Assembly: GCA_918026815.1 (NCBI GenBank)
Contig: CAKJVC010000017.1
Span: 310,001 to 374,000, forward strand
Reading direction: 5' to 3'
DNA length: 64,000 nt
Source of the DNA: Chalara sp. BL73
Lineage: Eukaryota > Ascomycota > Leotiomycetes > Helotiales
Shown: in pieces, positions 33,792 to 43,214 of the stretch
Layout: each line of letters begins with the position of its first letter
How positions within the stretch are numbered: the stretch's first letter is position 1
The notes under the pieces: generated by a model
Database searches by the model: none
Seen by the model: the letters and a program-made list of their open reading frames with translations, nothing else
What the model was told of the DNA's origin: nothing
Translations under genes and position numbers: made by a program

Positions 33792-35222
33792 ATGTGGGCT
33801 TCCAACTCAGTGCATTCAAGCACAAAAATGTGGTCAAAAAATTCATCTCCATCTGAAATGGATTCAGACAAACCTCCAAGGTCACTTTATGAAACAACAC
33901 ACGAAGATAAGGATCCTAAAGCAGAAACAGTTGAGCGGAAGAATCCGTATACTGGCAAGTCAAGCATCCTCCTTACAGGCGCAACAGGGTTTCTCGGAAA
34001 AGTCGTGCTTGAAGAACTTTTTCGCCGTCGAGATGAACTGGAGTTTGAGAAAGTTTTCATAGTCATCCGCTCCAAACGAGGACACAATGCACGAGGACGC
34101 TTTCTTCGACTAGCAACCTCCCCTTGCTTCTCCTTGTTAGCATCTACGTGGATGGACTCAGTGCAAGTCATTGAAGGTGATCTCACACAAGACATCTGCG
34201 GGATAGAGAAAAAAGTCTATGAGAAGCTCTGCTCAGAACTGACAACTATCATCCACTGCGCTGGGTGTGTGAGATTCGATCTACCTATCAAGGAGGCTGC
34301 ATTGCAAAATGTTGGAGGAACACTTAATATACTTGATCTCGCAAGAAGTTGCAAATATCTTCAGAGGATAGTTGTCACTTCAACCGCATATGTCAGTACG
34401 AAAACGCTAGAGCCAATTTATGAAGAACTGGCACCGCTACCCCTACCAGCCGATCAATTATGTCTGATGATAAAGAGTGAAACGGTGAAAGAGAAGGATA
34501 TCCTACGCCTCACTGGTCACCCAAATACGTACACACTCACGAAGTGTATTGCTGAGCATTTGCTTCTTGAATGTGGAGGAGACGCCCCTATACGTATCGT
34601 CAGACCAAGCATCATCACCGCAAGCAAACAGTACCCGTTTCCAGGCTGGATTGACAGCTATGCTACACTTGCAGGCATCATCGCAGCAATGACTACAGGA
34701 AAGTTGCGTGTGCTTGATAGCAATCCAAAGACTATACTAGATGTCGTTGCAGTAGACGAGGTTGCACGACATTTAATCAATGACGCATTCACTAGCACAA
34801 GAGGAAAGAAAATCCGCTTTTCGGTCGCAACACTAAAGCATGGGCTCGAGCTCGAAAGTGCATCGCAAGAAGCAGTGGAATTCTTTCAAAGCATGCTAGA
34901 CCGTCGCCAAGCCAGAATATGTCGATTTAGGCCCCGTGATCTGAGGTTCCACTGTCAAGACTTCTTATATCATAAGCTAGCACTTAGCATAGCTAGCTTA
35001 TATTTCGGTTTACGGCGGAATAAAAAAATGCGAAGAGAAGTAAAGAATATGGCAAAGACTCTCACACAAATCAACGATATCTTTCCATATTTCGTCCATA
35101 ATAGTTTTGACTTCCGGCCAATAGAGTCACCACTTGATGGCATGGACAAGAAGGAGTTCGTAAGGCTGTTTGTTCAGGGCATCGAAAGACATCTGCTATC
35201 TCAGAAAGGAGCATGCAAATAG
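33792..35222 (+). CDS. Fatty acyl-CoA reductase (alcohol-forming, FAR/male-sterility family)
   Basis: Uninterrupted 476-residue frame. The extended-SDR N-terminal domain (NAD_binding_4) has the nucleotide-binding TGATGFLG at 62-69, GDLTQDICG, IIHCAGCVRFD, VTSTAYV, and the catalytic YTLTK (Tyr 247, Lys 251), followed by VRPSII and FPGWID. The C-terminal Sterile/FAR_C domain covers about residues 370-468 (SIASLYFG, FPYFVHNSFDFR). Unlike the NRPS reductase domains it is a stand-alone protein with its own C-terminal domain, so it should act on free acyl-CoA and make a fatty alcohol using NADPH. It ends right after the FAR_C domain and lacks the C-terminal hydrophobic tail that anchors animal FAR1/FAR2 to peroxisomes. 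It directly follows AGPS, the enzyme that consumes fatty alcohols. The start could also be Met 13 or Met 23. The call is firm; chain length is unknown. Confidence 0.93.
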   Translation: MWASNSVHSSTKMWSKNSSPSEMDSDKPPRSLYETTHEDKDPKAETVERKNPYTGKSSILLTGATGFLGKVVLEELFRRRDELEFEKVFIVIRSKRGHNARGRFLRLATSPCFSLLASTWMDSVQVIEGDLTQDICGIEKKVYEKLCSELTTIIHCAGCVRFDLPIKEAALQNVGGTLNILDLARSCKYLQRIVVTSTAYVSTKTLEPIYEELAPLPLPADQLCLMIKSETVKEKDILRLTGHPNTYTLTKCIAEHLLLECGGDAPIRIVRPSIITASKQYPFPGWIDSYATLAGIIAAMTTGKLRVLDSNPKTILDVVAVDEVARHLINDAFTSTRGKKIRFSVATLKHGLELESASQEAVEFFQSMLDRRQARICRFRPRDLRFHCQDFLYHKLALSIASLYFGLRRNKKMRREVKNMAKTLTQINDIFPYFVHNSFDFRPIESPLDGMDKKEFVRLFVQGIERHLLSQKGACK

Positions 35223-35337
35223 ATCAGGATATCTTGGAGAATGGTCAGATTCAAACTGCAGTCATCTTGATACGCCCTTCCAGCCTTGGTACGATTGCCT
35301 GTAAATATCAGTGTGGGCTTTTGGGTAGAAATTTGGA

Positions 35338-37600
35338 TTAAGGGAAAGATTCACGCACTCTTGTCCAATCAACCTTAAATTCTCCGTCATCTTGGTTATC
35401 GCAGCACTTAGGTTGACCAGATAGACCGGCTAGACGCCACCACTTCTTCGTGACTTTTCTAATGAGTTTGATCTCGCGTTCCCGTTTTTCTGAAGATATT
35501 TTGACTTCCTCTGACTCATCCGTACTTGTATCCTCATCAGACTCATCAAGTGGTTCCTCGGTTTTGGTTACCTCATTTGCCTCTTTTACGTCTCTACTTT
35601 CCGGTTCTCTCCTCTGTTGCAATGGGAAGGCAGTGCTTGCAACCTCGCCCGCGGCTTTTTCGGGTGACCGCGGTTCCACAATTCCTTCTTGCATGGACTT
35701 CTGGACTCCTTTCCAGTGTCTATCTATTGACTTACCCCACCTCTTCCATTGGCCCATGATTTTCAGACTCATGAAGTACTGTCTCAACATCATGCTGATA
35801 AGAATTCCGTTCTCTTCTGAAACTATCTCCTCCGCTTCGCCGCCTTCTGACTTGGCAAGCAGAGAGTCGAAACCGTCTTTGCCTCGGGCCATGTAGCCAC
35901 GTGTGACCAATGTGTATTGCTTCTTTAGATCGAGCGGCGCGTCACCAACCTTGACATATTTTATGCGAGAACTAGGCGGCTTGCTCGGATCAAACTCAAA
36001 CTCAATCCTCGAGACTTGGGGAAATCGGCCTTCAAGGGCCGGATATAGAGAGACAGAATTTTCCAAAGCTTCTAGTAAGGCCTGGCCAGTAACCTTGATC
36101 ACGACGCACGGATCTTCGAATGGAAAGCTTGGAAATATTAGCTAATATCCGAGGAGACAGATCATACTGAAGGGAGCCTACCAATTCATAATATCCTTCA
36201 ATTTCAACAAACCAGGGGGGATATATCTGGTCACCACGTATAGTACCGGCTGCTATTAGACAGCAATCACCTCCGTAATGGCTCCTCATGAGATCGGAAA
36301 CAAAATTTCCCATATTCGATTCTTTGAGCCTCACAGTTGTAAACCGTGCATCCAGTGGAGCCATCGTGTAGCCCAATGGTTTCCCTAATTTCGCTTTCAA
36401 AGATGTAGTAAGTTTCTCCGTGAGGCCTAGAGTCGCTTGATCTTCTGGAATACTCTTAACTATGTCCCGTCTGACTATATGAAAGTCCCATTTCTTGCTG
36501 TTTCCATTTTGGCGCCGAGCTTCTAAATAACTGAGCTGCTTGAAGTCACTCCCAGATCGAAGTACACTATTTAAATTAGCATAGAGTCTCCAATTAAAAT
36601 TCCGAATCTCTGAAACATGCGCCAACGATGCTATAGTTAGAAATCGGTTAAAAGGGGCGAGGCATACTGAGTTCCATTTATAAGGCTGTGCTGGTAGAAA
36701 TGATCATGGCCACCAAGAATAATATCAATCAATCCATCGGGTGTCTTCTCGGCGAGTTTGTTGTCATTTGGTTCTCTTTGATGGGTGACGGCAACAACAA
36801 TTTCGGCTCCTTGAGCTCTTAGATCGGGTATGAGTTCTTTGGCTGTTGCAGAAGCTGACTTATATATCAGGTCAGGTGGCAAAGAGTTGATCGTGTCAAG
36901 CCATTCACGCTCCACAAGGCCAATAACGCCGACTTTGATTCCATTTGACGACGTCAGCATGACTGTCTTCGTAGCGTTTCCTAGGGGCACATCTTTGCCA
37001 AGAGCCGGATCTAAGACGTTTGCAAGAAGCCAGGGGAACTTGCATTGACCTGTGAGATGTCTAAACTGTTTGACACCAAAATCGAGATCATGGTTCTGTT
37101 ATCCATTCATGTTACCAAAAATTCAATTGAAAACTCAGAAGAGTTCCTCATCCCGTCTCTACTTACCCCAACGCAAGCTACATCTGTGCCAATAGTGTTT
37201 AAGATGGGTACCATGTGACTTCCTAAGTGGTGTTTAGAATGTTGGTAATTGAGAGGAAAGGAAACGAAGTCGTTACTACCTTTGGTAACACTGCTCTCCA
37301 GGCTGGGATTGAATGCATCTCCAGAAAAGAATGTCAATAGCTCCGGCTGCCCCTCGAATCGCTCAGCATTTTGATATTCGTTGGTTAGAGTCTTGAACCT
37401 TGCAATCCCTCCTACCGGCTCTGCAGAGGAAGCATCGATGTGATAGACTGCTTCATCAGCTTCAATCGTAATACTCAGGACTATCTAAATGGGTTACCAT
37501 CATTGAAATGAAGCAGACGCAAATCAGGCGGTGAAGACGTATTGCCAGTGGTGTAGGTGATGGATTCGGTTGCTACTGGAGCTTTCTCCTCAATAGCCAT
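35338..37600 (-). CDS. 5'-nucleotidase/UshA-type metallophosphoesterase, one frame change
   Basis: Six exons: 37600-37498, 37450-37280, 37222-37167, 37095-36668, 36566-36182, 36127-35338 (about 643 residues). N-terminal calcineurin-like metallophosphatase domain: LLHFND, FFSGDAF, GNHDLDFG, VTHQRE, GGHDHF. Then the 5_nucleotid_C domain: RSGSDF, SNMGNF, IAAGTIRGD, FPFEDP, VTGQALLEALENS. No signal peptide, so probably intracellular. The tail is acidic low-complexity (near DESDEDTSTDESEE). The frame changes once in exon 5 at the six-G run 36215-36220 (plus strand), where one extra base is present. The flanking blocks read cleanly on both sides. Family members dephosphorylate nucleotides or other phosphate monoesters. 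It converges on FAR with only 115 bases between stops. It may be a border housekeeping gene, or the phosphatase of an ether-glycerol pathway (inference). Confidence 0.88.
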
Positions 37601-37993
37601 GATGAAGCCTGTTCAATAAAGACGGGAAACGATTCTGGCCAATACCTATGAATTGAGACTTTTTGATGAATGATGGCCTAAGAATATATGTTCTCCTTAC
37701 CAAGTATGACAGTAGTGTTTGCACATTCAATTATGTGTGACGAGACAAGGGGCAACGGGGCTGAGGCTGGGCCAAAGAAGTGGGTCACCTAAAGTCCCGC
37801 CAACCAATGATATTCTCGACTTTAACAACAAGGCTCCTACAAAGTTCGCTATGTGCGAAGGAGACGCTTGGAAGAGCTTGGGATTTTCCGGCAGCTACAA
37901 GATATTCGGAGCGATATAACTGAAGGAGGTCTACATTCTTCCGCTTCCCATCATTAAATATACACAAAATTTAGACAGGCACTGTTTGTCCAA
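37601..37993. other. Intergenic, 393 bases
   Basis: Promoter of the leftward 5'-nucleotidase and 3' flank of the leftward SDR. No supported gene. Confidence 0.4.
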
Positions 37994-39309
37994 TTACATC
38001 CTGCTGGGCATTCTCATACCACCATCAAGTCGAAGTACTACGCCGTTGAGCATTACGTTCTCTATGCTCTGGGTGACTAGAGAAGCGAACTCGTGAGGCC
38101 TTCCTGGCCGTACTATTCCTTTAATCAGCCCCATGAAGTTGTCAAAGATCAGATAGAGAGACGTACCTGGAAACTCCATAACCCTTTCCAAGCTCTTCCG
38201 CGCTTTCTCGCTCAGCATAGCAGTCATCCTGCTGTCAAACAGACTAGGCGCAATCGTCACGACTCTTATACCATACCGTGCGAGATCACGTGTCATAGGC
38301 AGTGTCATAGAAACGACCGCTCCTTTGGAAGCACTATATGATACTTGACCCGGCTGCCCGTCAAACGCTGCTGACGATGCCACCATTATCACGATTCCTC
38401 GTTCGCCATCTTCTCCCACAGGAGCAGTCCTGGCCATATGCGGTAAGACTTGACGAATAAGATCAATAGTTCCACGAACGTTAACATTCATGACAAACTC
38501 AAAGTCATCGAGGCTGAAGGCATTTCCATCTCGGTCAAGAATCTAATATAACGTGTAAGCTTCATCTGTCTTCTATATGATGCTGAATCCACGGTTGTGG
38601 TGATTTGAAGCACACATATGTGATTCTTACTAGAGACGCAACAGTATACTCCGTGGAACCCACGCTCCCTAAGGACATATGCTGACATTGACATGTGAGA
38701 TCGGTTGGCAAGCATTAAGCGCTAGCAATAGGGCCAAAATATTGTCTCACTGAAGTTTACTTGATTGAAATCTGAAAAATAGACTTGAAAACATACCTTA
38801 GCAGGCGTGGCCACTCCAGCTGCAGCGATCACTCCTCCAATCTCCTTCCCTGTCTCCTTGGACCATGCTAAAGCGCCTTTCACTGCCGTCTCAATGCTCT
38901 CCGTCTCAAGCACATTCGCCTGGAAGAACTTTGTCTTTCCGCCCCCTATCTCTTTGACAAGGTCGTCACCGAGTTCTTCATTCACTAAGTAGTAGTTAGT
39001 GATTGTTTCCAATGAATCATATGGAGAACCAATAGCAAGTATTCAGTACAGCACATTACTGCATCACTGAAATAGGTGATAGAAACAATAAAAATTGTAA
39101 CAAGGAACGCGTCACATATCCGTAACTTACTGTCAAGGACGGCAACATAACCACCAGATTTGCAAATTGCTTCTACACAAGCTCGGCCAAGCCCAGAAGC
39201 TCTAATGCACGGTTTTAGTTATATTTACTCCAGGAAACGATTAATTTCAGAAAATAAAAAGAGGGACATACCCTCCGGATATCACAAACGTTCTGCCTTC
39301 AATCTTCAT
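37994..39309 (-). CDS. Short-chain dehydrogenase/reductase, HSD17B10/3-hydroxyacyl-CoA dehydrogenase-like
   Basis: Five exons, phases consistent: 39309-39272, 39201-39131, 38984-38797, 38542-38167, 38118-37994 (265 residues, normal for a classical SDR). Cofactor site SGGASGLG spans the first intron, AAAGVA corresponds to NNAG, and the catalytic Ser/Tyr/Lys lie in VASSAAF and YSASK. The C-terminal block LDGGMRM is typical of the family. Relatives oxidise 3-hydroxyacyl-CoAs or reduce ketones with NAD(P)H, usually in mitochondria. Here the N terminus begins MKIEGRTF, without an obvious targeting sequence. In ether-lipid synthesis the alkyl-DHAP ketone must be reduced by an SDR, so its closeness to AGPS/FAR is suggestive. 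The ordinary beta-oxidation or isoleucine-catabolism role is at least as likely. Confidence 0.88.
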
Positions 39310-39823
39310 TTTAAGTCGTGTTCTTGGGTATTGTTGTTGTTGCTGCATTAAACTCTTTTGACATGTTTCCCTTTCCTCTGGACCGAGGCAGGAAAACCCG
39401 TGCTCACATCTAGAGGCTACTTACAGGCATCCAGTACCCTACACTCCACTAACCGCCTCCCTGTAAGCAGCCATTGGTTTCGGAGATTAGCCTCGTCAGC
39501 CTTCAAAACGCCGATCAATAACGATAAGACTTCACAATCACGAGCTAAATCACCATCAGTCGTGATGCGAGCGGTGCACCAAACAAACTGAAAGGAAGTA
39601 ACTGCACCATCGATCCTCCAGCATTGCAACGCCAAGCCCGTTTCCATCCTTTGCCTTCAAGTGCGTTGCATTCACGATGGTGCGCCCACGGAAATCTTCC
39701 GCCGCGAGCGAAGAGTCCGTGTCTGGGGCTGGCAGAGAACAAGTGAGTTGGACGCCATATGCCTGGGAAAAAGCTCGGCGCGAACACTTGTGCTGATGTA
39801 ACATACGACAGGAGCTTGGTAGC
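39310..39823. promoter_or_regulatory. Divergent promoter between SDR and Rab GTPase
   Basis: 514 bases between start codons on opposite strands. A short frame beginning ATGGTGCGCCCACGG (about 39677) ends before the Rab start and is not joined to it by any splice signal I can find. Confidence 0.45.
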
Positions 39824-40791
39824 ATGTACGATTATCTCGCCAAAATCATTCTACTTGGTCCCAGTGGAAGCGGGAAGTAGGTGACGAGAATACTACCCCT
39901 AAATGTTGGCAGAAGACCTAATTGAAGATAGATCATGTTTATTGCACCGCTTTGTCAAGAACGAATGGAGGATCCTCACATCGCAAACCATCGGAGTGGA
40001 ATTTGCAAGCAAAATCATCAGAGTTGGCACAGGTGCGCGGCGGAAACGCATAAAACTTCAAGTACGGCTCCTCCACCCCACCACTGGCAGTATACTGATA
40101 GCCCAAGCTTTGGGATACCGCAGGGACCGAACGATTCCGCTCAGTATCTCGCTCCTACTACCGTGGCGCAGCTGGCGCATTACTTGTTTACGATATCACA
40201 TCCCATAACACCTTTGCCGGCTTGCCTACCTTCATAAATGATGCTCGGGCCTTGGCTTCTCCAAATCTGACGGTACTCCTTGTAGGCAATAAAGCGGATC
40301 TAGCGAATAGCACAGGATCATTAATAGATGGAGCGCCCGCAACACCCTCCAGTTTTGGCAGTTCTTTCCCAGCGACAGGAAGCTCTGTCCCCTCCTCATC
40401 TGGCATGGGTTTGGGATCACAACTCAAAGCGACAGTTGCGCCAGACGGGCGAGAGGTATCCAATGAAGAGGCCTCAAAATGGGCATCATCCGCAAATATT
40501 CCAGTGTCCGTAGAAGTATCAGCTCTATCAGGTGAAAACGTGGACGAGGTGTTCAATCGCCTGGCTAGGATGATATTGACCAAAATCGAACTTGGTGAGA
40601 TCGACCCTGACGATCCCATGAGCGGCATTCAATACGGTGACAGTGGAGGCTGGGGTGAGGATGGCGCGAGCGTTAAGAGCGGCATGACAGGCGACGAAGG
40701 TCCGCGGAGGAGGAAACGAAGGGGGCTGAGGGAGTGGGAAGAGGTGTTCACAGTGTCAGGGCAAAGACGCAGAAGAGGAGGATGTTGTTAA
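39824..40791 (+). CDS. Rab-family small GTPase (Rab4-like)
   Basis: Three exons: 39824-39876, 39932-40061, 40108-40791 (288 residues). G1 GPSGSGKS is split by the first intron. Also seen: switch [11 protein letters not shown]3 WDTAGTERF, switch [12 protein letters not shown]4 NKAD, G5 SALSG, and C-terminal double cysteine (GGCC) for geranylgeranylation. The YYRGAAGA and DITSHNTF blocks point to the Rab4/Rab14 group. It regulates endosomal vesicle traffic. Between G4 and G5 there is an insertion of about 45 residues rich in Ser, Gly and Pro (around 40310-40440), and the hypervariable tail is basic. Housekeeping gene; it marks the likely right border of the cluster. Confidence 0.92.
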
Positions 40792-41386
40792 TTAGGTGGC
40801 ATGGTATATATGGTTAGGAACTATGAGCGTCTGTCATTGAGCGAGCGAGCCAAGAGCAATGATGTTATGGATAGAACATGTAATACCTCTTATAACGAAC
40901 TCGATTCTACTTCATGTGATCTTGCTGGCAGCGCAGGTTCACCAGTCATATTTCACATTTTTGAGAGTTTTATGCGATAGTGTATATACTTTCGTGGTCG
41001 ACCTTATGCTTGACAAACCCACTGTGGCGAGGATGTTGACTAAGGAGGAGCAATAATTCCACAGCTACTGTCCACTAAAAAGCGTACAAGTGATTTATCA
41101 CTGTGCCAAGGGTATGAATCAACTACATTCCAGAATCTCGCTGGTTTTATGAGGTCGCTATCCAAGCTCCCTACGTATATCCGTTATGCTTCAGTTGTCC
41201 TGTCACAAGTAAACCTTCCACCTCCCAACCCTTCATTAAAGACCAGTCCCTTAACTCTACTTTAGTCTAGAGATCCCACCACACAGAACAGCATGTATCT
41301 CGAGTCTTCTGCTTTGCTATGTGGCCGACCGCTCAGTTCTCCCAAGCGCCTACGTCTACGTTCATTACGTCGTCCTCTGATGTCAA
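40792..41386. other. Intergenic, convergent 3' ends, about 600 bases
   Basis: Holds 3' flanks of the rightward Rab gene and the leftward small unknown gene. No other coding or structural signal seen. Confidence 0.4.
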
Positions 41387-41987
41387 TTAATTCCCTGCCT
41401 CAGCGAGGGCTTCTTTTCTGTTATTCACTTTGTTAATATCAAGAAGTAGGCGAGCGCCTTCGAGTGCTTTCTCTTGGCCGATGAATATAGAAGCATTGGT
41501 GTCCACGTTATCTCCTTTTCGCTCAGCATTGATTATGGCCGCCGCAAGGGCATGCATTTGTTCCTCCACTCGTGCTTCTCGTACCCGCTCAAATGCTTCT
41601 CGCGTATCATCATTAATATTTTTATATTTCTCAGCAACTCTTTGCTCTTCGGTTCTTTGAGGCACGGAGACCCACTCATCCGATATGTCCTCAAGCACCA
41701 CCCAATTTCCGTCTATTTCTTCGGCTTCTACGGGAGTATGCTCTTGAATGTAGTTGCTGAGAGTCTCAAGATAGGTGACAAGAGCATCATAATTTTGGGA
41801 TATTGGAGCCTTGACTATATCTAGGTAGGAGGTGAGAGTGTGATAGCTTCCGTATACGGGAAATCTATCCATTAGCAACTTAGTGATGATTTCCTTGTGG
41901 TACATCTGAGTAGATCAGCAGAGGTTCTTGGCTAGTGGTTAGGCTATAGCCACTTACGGTTTCCACCTTCTCTGTGACATCGGCCAT
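41387..41987 (-). CDS. Conserved-looking hypothetical protein, 182 residues
   Basis: Two exons, 41987-41958 (ten codons, MADVTEKVET) and 41905-41387, with a GTAAGT donor and a clean acceptor in phase 0. The protein is acidic and mostly helical in character, with a charged segment (REAFERVREARVEEQMHA) that could form a coiled coil. It has no signal peptide, membrane segment or catalytic motif I recognise. The first exon is tiny, and the larger second exon also opens with Met, so the start is uncertain. I do not know its function. Confidence 0.6.
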
Positions 41988-43214
41988 GAATTTTGGTTTG
42001 AGTTGGATGGATTCTTGCTAAGCCGGAGTGAGTGTTGCCAGGGGAACGCTTGGCTAGATATTTGTTAATCTACAGTTTTACTTACTGGTGTTGGTCACTT
42101 ACTTGAGAGGGAATATCCTCCATAGTGATCTCTACTAAAACTATGTCCGACTTCAAGAAGTCTAGGACGATATCTGTTAAATGCGTAATATGCAATGCCA
42201 ATCTACCAAAGAGCAAGCCACAAATATCGGGTTGTGGTGTGCGGGTAGATTAAGGTTGAAATGGACGTGGAAATGTTTATGAAATTCCAAAATGGAACAA
42301 AGGATTTTACTGCCATTCTCGGATTAAGACAGCTATGACAGGAAAGTGGTTGATGTCGCACCAAGTATCCACCCATATATGGACGTGGCTAAAAATATTC
42401 CCCACGCCTTATAACATTCACATTGGTTCGGTAGAGTATCTCTGTTCTGTTTCAGTGTTAGATGGAGCTGTGATTCCCTTCGATAGATTTGAACAAGAGC
42501 GCTGATGTTGGCAAACCGATTCAAATGTTTGATGGTTCTGGCGGAGTTTCCTCCTCAGACATAGCCCAAATAGGGTGGTTCAAAATTCTGTACAGAATAC
42601 GAAGAACACCAAAATACTTAATTAGCGATTCCTAGGAAGTGCTTTGATATATCTAGCAAGAAACGGACCCTGACAATCGGTCTAGACTGGTGTCAATGTC
42701 CAACTAGTATGGCATCCGACCCCTTACAAGCTTTAAAACCGCTTCCTAATAAAGTTCTTAAACAGAGCTTAAAACACGCATGAAGCTTTTATGCCTGAGT
42801 CCCATGTATGGAAATTTCAACGGGGGGATAGATATTAGGCTAGAAATATCATAGGCAGACTGGTATAAATAATCTCTCGTTGCATGTGCAAGTAGCTTAG
42901 GATTTGGAGGCGAGCCACTAAAGGCAAACAGACTTCGCTGGGTATCATTCTTAGCTATAGGGCAAGCCACGTGCACAGAAGAATCTACTTAAACTCTAAA
43001 GTACTGAGGCTGATAGCATATCTAGTGTTAATCCATTGTCGAACTCAACAGTTGAAAGATGTCGGCCTTGGACGCGCTCGCATAAACCAGTCAGGAAAGA
43101 AAATTATCACATATGACATGCTATAATAGTCACCATTTTGTGTAAGGGCAGTTCCTTCCCTACGATCAGGGCTCACGATGAGGCTAACAGCAAATATTGA
43201 TGTGCGACTTCGGT
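41988..43214. other. Intergenic, about 1.2 kb
   Basis: Upstream of the small unknown gene and downstream of the beta-mannosidase, both leftward. I find no supported gene or RNA. Confidence 0.4.
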
